Part shown: piece by piece, positions 1 through 6,790 of the stretch
Layout of the letters: each line of letters opens with the position of its first letter
Numbering within the stretch: position 1 is the first letter of the stretch
NCBI GenBank assembly: GCA_038065635.1
Contig: JBBTQP010000020.1
Span: 1-27,966 of the forward strand
Source: JAHJFW01 sp038065635
GTDB taxonomy: Bacteria > Patescibacteriota > Patescibacteriia > 2-12-FULL-60-25
Length of the DNA stretch: 27,966 nucleotides
Direction: 5' to 3'
Notes under the pieces: model-generated
Seen by the model: the letters and a program-made list of their open reading frames with translations, nothing else
What the model was told of the DNA's origin: nothing
The model's database searches: none
Program-made: the position numbers and the translations under genes

Positions 1-86
1 GAAGCAACCGTATGAAAAAAAATACTTGACTTTTCTACATAGCGGATCTCCCCTCACTCTAGTCAATAAAACACCCTGTGGATAAC

Positions 87-110
87 AAAAACTCCCGTGA
101 GGGAGTTTTT
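87..110 (-). terminator. Rho-independent terminator of the RRM remnant
   Basis: A perfect 10-bp stem AAAAACTCCC / GGGAGTTTTT with a 4-nt loop is followed by T residues when read on either strand. It sits just after the stop codon of the RRM remnant, matching the position of the terminator after the intact RRM gene at 26832-26855. The loop is TCAC on the minus strand against GTGA in the intact copy, as if the hairpin core had been flipped. Confidence 0.75.
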
Positions 111-124
111 GTTCGTTCGTGTGA

Positions 125-181
125 TTACCAGCGTCCGCCACCACCTTGGCCGCCGTATCCGCCACCATTCACGCCGCCGAA
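125..181 (-). pseudogene. 3' remnant of an RRM RNA-binding protein gene
   Basis: Read on the minus strand this encodes the last 18 residues of a Gly-rich tail ending GGYGGQGGGGRW plus stop, nearly identical to the C-terminus of the RRM protein at 26491-26817. Homology continues past the stop through the terminator to the phrase TTTTATTGAC, so about 120 bp (62-181) is an inverted, diverged copy of 26764-26880. The RRM domain itself is missing: upstream on the minus strand lie unrelated sequence and a 24-bp palindrome, then recJ in the opposite direction. The stem bases of the two terminators differ in a compensated way, so the copy is old and the hairpin was kept. It is best read as the stump of a second RRM gene lost by rearrangement. 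Confidence 0.8.
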
Positions 182-221
182 ACTGATGAAGATTTGAAGC
201 TATATATTGGCATGTGGATAA

Positions 222-245
222 GGTACCAGGTACGTACCTGGTACC
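222..245. repeat. 24-bp perfect palindrome, copy A
   Basis: The half-site GGTACCAGGTAC is followed directly by its exact reverse complement GTACCTGGTACC. Further copies lie at 17200-17223 (one mismatch) and 17885-17908 (first base different). The copy is directly preceded by TGTGGATAA (213-221), as is the copy at 17885. It lies between the RRM remnant and the recJ promoter. The form fits a REP-like or IS200/IS605-related palindromic unit, but no transposase gene is in the window. Confidence 0.85.
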
Positions 246-246
246 G

Positions 247-255
247 TGGTAGGAT
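247..255 (+). promoter_or_regulatory. Extended -10 promoter of recJ, leaderless type
   Basis: TG-G-TAGGAT (247-255) forms an extended -10 element with only 6 nt to the recJ ATG at 262, so the transcript would begin at or next to the start codon. No good -35 is seen because the palindrome fills that space. The G-run before the ATG could alternatively act as a weak ribosome binding site. Confidence 0.45.
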
Positions 256-261
256 GGGGGT

Positions 262-2007
262 ATGAAAAAGCGGTGGAGGGTTTTGGATTCGGAGAAGAAG
301 ATAGATGTGTCGGAGTTTCCGGATTTGCATGAAGTGGCGGCGGTTCTTTTTGCTAATCGAAAAATATCTGAAGCGAAAGAGGCGAGGGCGTTTTTGAAAC
401 CGGATTGGGATTGCGGGATTCACGATCCTTTTTTGTTTTCGGGAATGCGAGATGCTGTCGCTCGAACTCTCACCGCCCTCGAATCCGGCGAACGCATCAC
501 CATCCACGGCGATTATGACGCAGACGGCGTAACTGGATCGACAGTCGTAATCACGACTTTGAGGGAGATAGAAAAACTCGTATGGGCGCGGTTGCCGCGT
601 ACAGGGCGGGAGAACCCCGCCCCTACACAGATTGACTTCTACATACCGCATCGCGACAAGGAGGGTTACGGTCTTCGTCTTGAAACTGTTCAGCTTCTCA
701 AAGATCGCGGGACGTCCCTTCTGATCACGGTTGATTGTGGAATCGCGAACGTGGAAGAGATTGCAGCTGCACGCGAAGCCGGAATGGACGTGATAGTGCT
801 CGATCACCATCGGTTCGGGGATGAGCTGCCGAACGCCATAAACATTCATCCGGGACTTCCGAACGAATCTTATCCCTTCAAACATCTCGCGGCCGTCGGC
901 GTCGCCTGGAAGTTTTGTTCCGCATTAATTACCGAATCTCGTTCGCGTGGGTTTGCGATCCCTGAAGGTTGGGAAAAGTGGTTACTCGATCTCGTATCCA
1001 TCGCCACGGTTACGGACATGGTGCCTCTAACTGGAGAAAATCGCGTATTGCTCACATACGGTCTCAAAGTTCTAAACAAGACGCGACGGATCGGATTGCA
1101 GCAACTTATCGAAATATCAGGACGAAAGCTCGGAGAAATCACTGCGCGCGACGTTGGATTTTCGCTTGGTCCTAGAATCAACGCCGCGGGGCGAATGGAT
1201 CATGCGGAGCTCGCGCTGCAGCTCATGATGTCGGAATCATTCGATGAAGCGGAGGAGTTGTCGGAAAAACTCGAATTGCATAATCGCGAACGGCAGCGCG
1301 TCGTAGAAGAAATGTTTATTGTCGCAGAATCTCGTAAAATCGACGGCGCCATCTCCGTTTTATGGGATTCGTCGTGGTCTCCGTCGCTTGTCGGATTGGT
1401 CGCAGGGAGATTTCTTGAGCGCACCGGAAAACCGTGCGTCGCCATTGGAAAATACGGCGATGCATGGATCGGTTCCGGGCGTTCAGTCGCTTCGTATGAT
1501 ATTACAGAAGCCGTGCGCCGCGCCGGAGAAGGACTCCTGACGCGAGTAGGAGGTCACATTCAAGCGTGCGGTTTTTCGTTCGTTGACGATTCGTTCGCGC
1601 CGCTTTTAGCAGAGAGACTTCGAGTTGATGCGGATGAACGTTTGTCGTCCGAAAATCTTTTGCCGGAACTTTTGATAGACTCCGAACTTTTGTTTTCTGA
1701 TTTGTCTTTTCAATTGATTGAGACAGTCAATTGTTTTCAACCGTTTGGAATAGGAAATCCTGAGCCGCTATTTTTAACGCGAAGACTCTCCGTTTTCGAC
1801 GTATCCACGGTAGGTAACGGAGGAAAGCATCTCCGCTTGACGCTAAAAAGTCCGGAAGGTTTTTTCCAGAAATTCATCGGCTTCGGCATGGGCGACCGTC
1901 GCGTTGAACTGGAAAAAGGAGTCTTGATCGACGTGGTGTATAATATCGGTGCGAACGAATGGAATGGACGCAAAGAAATCCAGTGCAAGCTGGTTGATTT
2001 TCAATGA
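262..2007 (+). CDS. recJ: Single-stranded-DNA-specific exonuclease RecJ
   Basis: This 581-residue protein has the family layout of DHH domain, DHHA1 domain and C-terminal OB-like domain. Motif I is HGDYDADGVTGST (D84, D86, D88), the DHH motif is D181-H182-H183, and the DHHA1 signature GGH is at 430-432. RecJ degrades single-stranded DNA 5' to 3' in recombination and repair, using metal ions bound by the DHH residues. Length is near the usual 550-600. Residues 107-123 (VWARLPRTGRENPAPTQ) look like an insertion: the usual sequence passes directly from the helix after motif I to the strand FYIPHR. The inserted codons contain a GC-rich palindromic repeat (604-622). The gene ends in a 4-bp overlap with the ABC exporter, so the two are probably cotranscribed. 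Confidence 0.95.
   Translation: MKKRWRVLDSEKKIDVSEFPDLHEVAAVLFANRKISEAKEARAFLKPDWDCGIHDPFLFSGMRDAVARTLTALESGERITIHGDYDADGVTGSTVVITTLREIEKLVWARLPRTGRENPAPTQIDFYIPHRDKEGYGLRLETVQLLKDRGTSLLITVDCGIANVEEIAAAREAGMDVIVLDHHRFGDELPNAINIHPGLPNESYPFKHLAAVGVAWKFCSALITESRSRGFAIPEGWEKWLLDLVSIATVTDMVPLTGENRVLLTYGLKVLNKTRRIGLQQLIEISGRKLGEITARDVGFSLGPRINAAGRMDHAELALQLMMSESFDEAEELSEKLELHNRERQRVVEEMFIVAESRKIDGAISVLWDSSWSPSLVGLVAGRFLERTGKPCVAIGKYGDAWIGSGRSVASYDITEAVRRAGEGLLTRVGGHIQACGFSFVDDSFAPLLAERLRVDADERLSSENLLPELLIDSELLFSDLSFQLIETVNCFQPFGIGNPEPLFLTRRLSVFDVSTVGNGGKHLRLTLKSPEGFFQKFIGFGMGDRRVELEKGVLIDVVYNIGANEWNGRKEIQCKLVDFQ
580..630 (+). repeat. GC-rich palindromic repeat translated within recJ
   Basis: The core hairpin is GGGCGGG (604-610), loop AGAAC, CCCGCCC (616-622), followed by CTAC, with a second GC-rich stretch before it. 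It encodes residues 107-123 of RecJ in frame. A hairpin of similar type (GGGCGCAT GGC ATGCGCCC followed by CTAC) lies upstream of the second DsbA-like gene at 25527-25545. Exact edges are uncertain. Confidence 0.65.
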
Positions 2008-3782
2008 AGAAAAATCAAAAACTACACGTGCGTGAGACGCTGGTGATCTATGGTCGCCATGTTTTGAAATATCGGACGTCCGCTATCGTTCTTATCTTGG
2101 TGATTTTGGGAGCGGCCGGAGCCAGCATGATCCCTCCGCTCGTCGTACAGCGCATGATAGACGAGTTTGCGAAAATAGACGGTGTTAATTCTGGTTTTTG
2201 GTTTGCATTTAAGCGTATCTTGGAACTACTGGGTTATTGGATAATCGCGTGGACTTTGTGGCGTATTTCAGGATTTTTGGCGACAGGAATCCAACCGCGC
2301 ATCAGAACGGATTTGGAACGTACGGCATTAGATGCTCTTCAGCGGCAGTCGCATAGATTTTTTACGGATGAGTTTACCGGCGCCCTTGTGCGTCGAGTGC
2401 GCGGTTTTGCGAATGCTTACATCGATATTGCAGAAAGCATATTGTGGAGGTTCGTGCCCCTTGTCGTTGAATTGTCATTTATTTTTGTTATATTCGTCAG
2501 GTTGCATATTTTGTTTTTACCGGCGCTTATTATCTGGTTTGCGCTCATGGTGGCCAAAAGCATATTTTTTGCCCGACGGAGATCGGTTTTGGATTTGGAG
2601 CGTGCCGCTAAAGATTCCAAAGTTACCGGAGTTTTGTCGGATGTAATCACGAACAACTTGAACGTAAAACTTTTTACGGCGACGCAACATGAAAGAGAGA
2701 ACTTTTTCAACGTTACCGAAGAACGGCAAGTGGTTGCGTTACAGACGTGGCGTTTCGGTGAACGCGTGCTCGTTCTTCAGAATATAATTTCTGCCGCGTT
2801 TATGCTGACAATGCTGGGGATTCTGGCGTGGCTTTGGTCGCGGAATGTTGTTGGGCTAGGAATTTTTGCCGCGGCAGTTTTATATTTTAATCGTTTGAAT
2901 CGCAGCATGGATGATGTGGGTAACGCCATGAGGCGCATCTACGAGGCGCTTGCCGAGGCCGCAGAAATGACAGAGATTATTCTTTTGCGTCCTGAGGTAC
3001 AGAATAAGCGCGGTGCTAAGGAGCTGCGGATTTCCAAGGCCAAGATCGAATTTCAAAACGTCTCATTTATTTATAGCGATGGTCGAGAGGCGTTGGACTC
3101 ATTCGATCTCGTTATAAATTCCAAGGAAAAGGTGGCGCTTGTCGGCCCTTCAGGCGCGGGGTAGTCAACGGTCACAAAACTTCTATTGAGGTTTTATGAT
3201 GTGACTTCAGGAACCATCAGCATTGACGGTCAGCGCGTTCATGAAGTGACGCAAGACAGTCTTCACAGGACGATCTCTTTTGTACCGCAGGAACCGTTGC
3301 TGTTTCATCGGTCTCTTAGAGATAACATCGGGTACGGCTGCCAGAACGCGACAGAGGAGGAAATTATTACCGCCGCAAAAAAATCGTATTGCCATGAATT
3401 TATTAGCGAACTATCGAACGGATATGACACGCTCGTCGGCGAACGCGGAATAAAACTTTCCGGAGGCGAACGTCAGCGAGTCGCGATCGCTCGTGCAATT
3501 TTGAAAGACGCTCCGATTTTGGTTCTCGATGAAGCAACGTCATCTCTCGACTCCGAATCCGAGTCGTTGATTCAGGATGCGCTGAGAGTTCTCATGAAAG
3601 ACAAAACCGTAATCGTTATCGCGCATCGTCTCTCGACTATAATCCAGATGGATCGCATCATCGTTATGGAAAAAGGAAAGGTTGTGGATATGGGAACGCA
3701 CGAGGAGTTGATGAAGAAGGTTGGTATTTATCAAAAATTATGGAATATACAAGCGGGAGGATTCCGCACCTCGATCGTTTGA
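2004..3782 (+). pseudogene. ABC exporter (permease-ATPase), amber codon at Walker A lysine
   Basis: A single reading frame of about 592 codons encodes a half-size ABC exporter: a six-helix membrane domain (about residues 25-310) fused to a nucleotide-binding domain. Seen in the ATPase part are VALVGPSGAG (Walker A start), Q-loop FVPQEP (Q at 429), signature LSGGERQR (from 485), Walker B ILVLDEA (D509, E510) and the switch IVIAHRLST. The frame is interrupted at 3162-3164 by TAG exactly where Walker A needs AAG for lysine (codon 387); the following codons continue S-T-V-T-K-L. No other damage is visible. If the stop is real, translation gives a 386-residue protein without a functional ATPase, perhaps plus a fragment starting near 3186. 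The closest type is MsbA/lipid or multidrug exporters; the substrate cannot be told. The start overlaps the recJ stop by 4 bp. A sequencing error is the main alternative. Confidence 0.85.
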
Positions 3783-3807
3783 CCTCAATGCTCGTTACGT
3801 CTATTAT
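3779..3807 (+). promoter_or_regulatory. Promoter of the DUF433 antitoxin remnant
   Basis: TTGACC (3779-3784), a 17-bp spacer and TATTAT (3802-3807) form a near-consensus promoter. The ATG at 3816 follows the -10 by only 8 nt, so the message would have almost no leader. The -35 overlaps the stop codon of the ABC exporter. Confidence 0.65.
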
Positions 3808-3815
3808 CTGAAAAT

Positions 3816-4036
3816 ATGACATTCGATCGCATGAACAGAATCCGCAAATTATGCACGGCAAACCGGTGATTAAAGGCACGAGAATTCCGGTTTCTTTGAT
3901 ATTGAATCTATTGGCCCATGGACAAACAATAGAACAGGCGATAGATAACTATCCCCAGTTAACGCAAGAAGACATCTTCGCGGCGATTGAATACGCTTCG
4001 AAGATAACGAATTTTGAAGAGAAAATAATCGTGTAA
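3816..4036 (+). pseudogene. DUF433-family antitoxin, frameshifted near the start
   Basis: The core GKPVIKGTRIPVSLILNLLAHG from 3851 is typical of DUF433 proteins (PF04255), small DNA-binding antitoxins usually paired with PIN-like DUF5615 toxins. The start supported by the promoter is ATG 3816, giving MTFDRMNR and then a stop at 3867-3869. The core is in the next frame, where the upstream codons read QNPQIMHGKP, exactly what should follow MTFDR. One lost base after about codon 6 explains this. A short product could still start at ATG 3851 (61 residues) but would lack the N-terminal strand. The partner gene downstream is also damaged. Confidence 0.7.
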
Positions 4037-4043
4037 GGTTCAA

Positions 4044-4250
4044 GTGACTTTTGATTTAGATTTTTGTAATCCTTACTTTATCAACATGAAATTGAGGTCG
4101 ATCATTCTGCGAATTAGTAACCAAACTCCAATATCAGTAAATAATGCTTTGCAGCGACTTGATAAAGCGATTGACCGAATGGACGTGCTACCGGGTACGC
4201 TTTTCATCGTTGACGATGCAACTATCAGAATTAGAACGAGTCATTCTTGA
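4044..4250 (+). pseudogene. DUF5615 PIN-like toxin, N-terminal half missing
   Basis: The 68 residues starting at GTG 4044 read VTFDLDFCNPYF and then IILRISNQTPISVNNALQRL and LFIVDDATIRIR, matching the C-terminal half of DUF5615 PIN-like proteins (TFDxDF followed by the GIILLRL-type strand and a final VxxxxIRIR strand). The N-terminal part with the first acidic residues is absent, and the fragment begins 8 bp after the antitoxin stop. Loss of the first half should remove nuclease activity. It is followed at 3 bp by rnhA, so transcription may still pass through. Confidence 0.6.
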
Positions 4251-4253
4251 AAT

Positions 4254-4679
4254 ATGTTGAAATTAGTTATACACACAGACGGAGGTGCGAGGGGGAATCC
4301 GGGTCCTGCCGGGATTGGTGTTTCGATTCAGGATGCGGAATCGAAAGAGGTTCTCGAAGAGCACGCGAAGTTTTTGGGAAAGACTACGAACAACCAGGCG
4401 GAATATCAGGCGGTTATTTTGGGATTGCAGCGGGCGAAGAAGCTCGGTGCTTCAGAAGTCGATATTGTTACGGATAGCGAATTGCTAGTTAAACAGGCGA
4501 ACGGGGAGTATCGAGTGAAAAATCCGGATCTCGCGATACGCTATTTGGAAATGAAAAATCTTTGCACGCATTTCGATCGCGTGCGTTTTAGACACATTCG
4601 TCGTGAGATGAATAAGAGAGCTGATTATTTGTCCAACGTGGCGATGGATGGGGGGATGAAAAGTCCATCAAGTCTATAA
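4254..4679 (+). CDS. rnhA: Ribonuclease HI-like protein
   Basis: This 141-residue RNase H-fold protein would cut the RNA strand of RNA-DNA hybrids. The four metal-binding acidic residues are visible: D9 in HTDGGARGNPG, E50 in NNQAEY, D74 in VTDSELLV and D124 in NKRADYLSN; H114 lies in the usual loop. The pattern is that of the short RnhA/YpdQ-like group without the basic handle region. The last residues KSPSSL and the stop codon are made by the first units of a 9-bp minisatellite (4661 onward), so the original C-terminus has been replaced or trimmed. It starts 3 bp after the DUF5615 remnant. Confidence 0.9.
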   Translation: MLKLVIHTDGGARGNPGPAGIGVSIQDAESKEVLEEHAKFLGKTTNNQAEYQAVILGLQRAKKLGASEVDIVTDSELLVKQANGEYRVKNPDLAIRYLEMKNLCTHFDRVRFRHIRREMNKRADYLSNVAMDGGMKSPSSL

Positions 4680-4775
4680 AGTCTGTAAAGTCCATAAAGT
4701 CATTGAAGTCATTGAAGTCATTGAACCCTTCAAAGACTTTCGACTTTACGGACTTTATGGACTTTCGACTTTACG
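4661..4775. repeat. 9-bp minisatellite followed by its inverted copies
   Basis: Seven direct units of the form AAGTCNNNN run from 4661 to 4723 (CATC, TATA, TGTA, CATA, then three ATTG variants). After a short gap, inverted units GACTTTACG, GACTTTATG and related ones run from 4735 to 4775. The two arms can pair (for example GTCCATAAAGTC with GACTTTATGGAC), giving a large stem between rnhA and the next gene that may act as a terminator. The same unit family recurs at 24101-24132. Confidence 0.85.
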
Positions 4776-4786
4776 TCCTCATTCCA

Positions 4787-4795
4787 TGTTATACT
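4787..4795 (+). promoter_or_regulatory. Extended -10 promoter of the surface-protein/pilus cluster
   Basis: TG-T-TATACT (4787-4795) lies 7 nt before the ATG at 4803. No clear -35 is present; the sequence 17 bp upstream is part of the minisatellite. The position predicts a leaderless or nearly leaderless transcript. Confidence 0.55.
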
Positions 4796-4802
4796 TCCTC
4801 CA

Positions 4803-5567
4803 ATGATACGGAGGAAACGTCCCCCTAGGTATGACGTGCCTAGGCGTGCAAAAATCACGCCGCATTATTGTTTTTATTTTGCATGGCATCACATGGCTCT
4901 GACTTTCTTATTTTGTGCCATTGGAGGGATTGCAATCGGATACTTTTTCGTGCCGGTTTTTCGTCCAAATCCCGTTTCTGCGGCATCAGCTACATTAAAC
5001 AGCAATGTTCGCGGATGGGCTTGGGCGGATACGATCGGGTGGATTTCTCTCAGCGATCAGAATACAGGATCAGGCGTGGGAACGTACGGAGTAAATCTTG
5101 ATTTTTCCAGTGGGGAGTTGACCGGATTCGGTTTGTCGGAAAAAGCCGGATGGATTTGCTTCGGAAGTTCTTGCAGCGTATCGGAGTGCGGCGGATCCGT
5201 TCCGGCATCAAACCGGCCGTACGACGTTCCGTATGCCGCAGTTGTTCCTTCACCGTATGCGACAGGTTCGCTCGCTCGTAACGTTCACGGGTGGGCTAAG
5301 GTTTGCGAGCAGGGAGACTCCGGATGGATTTCATTAAATTGCAGCGACCCGCTTCCATCGGTTTGCGGAGCGTATCCGTATCGAGTTCCGTTCGATATGT
5401 CAACGCGACAATTTACGGACACACCCGCGCCGGGTTCGCCGAATAACGGAACATCGTTCGCTTGGAACGGAGACAGCGACGGATCGGGTATCGGATATGT
5501 GGATTTTCACCTCGCGTACGTTCAAGCCGCCGGCGAATCGTTGCCATCGGCAAAAAACGGTTTTTGA
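4803..5567 (+). CDS. Membrane-anchored surface protein with GWxW/GWIS motifs
   Basis: The protein has 254 residues: a basic cytoplasmic N-terminus, one membrane helix at about 31-53, and an extracytoplasmic rest. Three related units are seen: VRGWAWADTIGWISLS (69-84), EKAGWICFGS (113-122) and VHGWAKVCEQGDSGWISL (161-178), with cysteines C119, C124, C129, C168, C180 and C188 that could form disulphides. Such GW-rich units recur in predicted cell-surface proteins of Parcubacteria; their role is unknown. It stands 26 bp ahead of pilM in the same direction, so it may belong to the pilus transcript, but a direct role in the pilus is only inference. Confidence 0.75.
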   Translation: MIRRKRPPRYDVPRRAKITPHYCFYFAWHHMALTFLFCAIGGIAIGYFFVPVFRPNPVSAASATLNSNVRGWAWADTIGWISLSDQNTGSGVGTYGVNLDFSSGELTGFGLSEKAGWICFGSSCSVSECGGSVPASNRPYDVPYAAVVPSPYATGSLARNVHGWAKVCEQGDSGWISLNCSDPLPSVCGAYPYRVPFDMSTRQFTDTPAPGSPNNGTSFAWNGDSDGSGIGYVDFHLAYVQAAGESLPSAKNGF

Positions 5568-5593
5568 TTTACAATACAGACAATATCAACATT

Positions 5594-6661
5594 ATGGGAT
5601 TGTTTTCAAAAGCCGCATCCAAACAGAGTTATCTCGGGATAGATCTCGGATATTCCGGCATCAAACTTGTCGAGCTTTTAAATGAAAAAGGCCGCGCACG
5701 CCTTGTGACTTATGCTTTTGTCGACGGCAACATGCAGTCGAATGACAAACCGCTTATCGAAGATACGGATCGTACCGCGGCGTTGTTGAAGAAAATGGTA
5801 GCGAAAGCGAGATGCACGACAAAGCGCACCGTGGCGGCTCTTCCCGTCTCGTCTGTCTTTTCTTCGATTATAAGCGTACCGGCCGCGAACGAGAAAGAAT
5901 TGAAAGAGGCGATTCAGTGGCAGGCGAAGAAACTCATTCCGGTTCCTCTCGAAGATATCACGCTGGACTCAAAGACGATCGACACGTCCGATGCGCCTGG
6001 AGGGAAAAAGATTACGCGGGTTTTGATTACTGGCGCTCCAAAGCCGCTAGTGAATAAATATATAGAGATTTTTAAGAAGGCGGGACTCGATCTTATCTCT
6101 CTCGAAACAGAGGCGTTCGCGCAAATACGCTCTCTCGTAGGGAAAGATCGATCAAGCATAATGGTGATAGATATCGGATCACAGCGCACGAACATTTCTG
6201 TAGTTGAAAAAGGCGTTCCATTTCTCAATCGATCAATCGCGACTGGAGGAATCGCAATCTCACAAACAATCGCAAAAACTCTAGGTATCACATTCGATCA
6301 AGCGAACACCATGAAACGCGATATTCGATCCATGCAGGGTTTTACGCCGACCGGGGATCTTTCTTCTATTCTTCAGACGTTGTTAAAACCAATTCTTGAC
6401 GAGATTCGCTACTCATTCAATTTGTATCAGGGTCAAAGCGAGGGAGGACAGACGAAACGTATCGATAAAATAATTTTGACTGGGGGTTCTTCGCTACTGC
6501 CGCGTTTGCCTGAATTTTTGACACAACTTCTTAACGTGAACGCGTATCTCGGAGATCCGTGGGCGCGCGTTGTGTATCCACAGGATTTACGACCGGTATT
6601 GGATGACATAGGAGCTAGATTTACTGTCGCGATAGGGTGTGCAATGAGGGATATTGAGTAG
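5594..6661 (+). CDS. pilM: Type IV pilus assembly protein PilM
   Basis: A 355-residue actin-like ATPase-fold protein that binds the cytoplasmic tail of PilN and links the inner-membrane platform to the motor. The first phosphate loop is GIDLGYSGIKLVEL (15-28); later nucleotide-site strands are VIDIGSQRTNISVV and ILTGGSSLLPRL. Length matches the family (about 350). The start ATG 5594 is chosen because the family N-terminus MGLFSKAASK begins there; the frame is open further upstream but that extension lies mostly in the preceding gene. The gene is followed by a 129-bp gap holding a long inverted repeat before pilN. Confidence 0.93.
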   Translation: MGLFSKAASKQSYLGIDLGYSGIKLVELLNEKGRARLVTYAFVDGNMQSNDKPLIEDTDRTAALLKKMVAKARCTTKRTVAALPVSSVFSSIISVPAANEKELKEAIQWQAKKLIPVPLEDITLDSKTIDTSDAPGGKKITRVLITGAPKPLVNKYIEIFKKAGLDLISLETEAFAQIRSLVGKDRSSIMVIDIGSQRTNISVVEKGVPFLNRSIATGGIAISQTIAKTLGITFDQANTMKRDIRSMQGFTPTGDLSSILQTLLKPILDEIRYSFNLYQGQSEGGQTKRIDKIILTGGSSLLPRLPEFLTQLLNVNAYLGDPWARVVYPQDLRPVLDDIGARFTVAIGCAMRDIE

Positions 6662-6667
6662 GGTGGG

Positions 6668-6764
6668 ATGCAAAACTATGCAAAATAACTTTTTTCTCGC
6701 TGCGGAACTCGCTACGCTCAAACAGTCCTCGCTTCAAAAAAAGTTTTTTTGCATAGTTTTGCAT
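6668..6764. repeat. Long inverted repeat between pilM and pilN
   Basis: An 18-bp arm ATGCAAAACTATGCAAAA (6668-6685) pairs perfectly with 6747-6764; after one mismatch, AACTTTTTT (6687-6695) pairs with 6737-6745. The loop (6696-6736) carries the phrase GCGGAACTCGCTNCGCTC that recurs at 10624-10641. The element fills most of the pilM-pilN gap. It could be a MITE-like unit or an attenuator within the operon. Confidence 0.85.
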
Positions 6765-6790
6765 TGTTTGAAGGTTAAATTTATTGGCTG

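Noticed and set aside
77..221. Replication origin based on DnaA-box-like TGTGGATAA
   Set aside because: Only two boxes lie here, others accompany the palindrome and RRM terminator elsewhere, and there is no dnaA, dnaN or AT-rich unwinding region.
169..885. Minus-strand 238-codon frame over the recJ start
   Set aside because: It is antisense to a clear recJ and has no family features or start signals.
3162..3164. Genome-wide reassignment of TAG to an amino acid
   Set aside because: TAG ends pilM, pilC, the FimT-like gene, the HD gene and the RelE-like toxin at proper family ends, so it is a normal stop here.
4661..4775. CRISPR array
   Set aside because: The units are 9 bp with no spacers of constant length and no cas genes nearby; it is a minisatellite.
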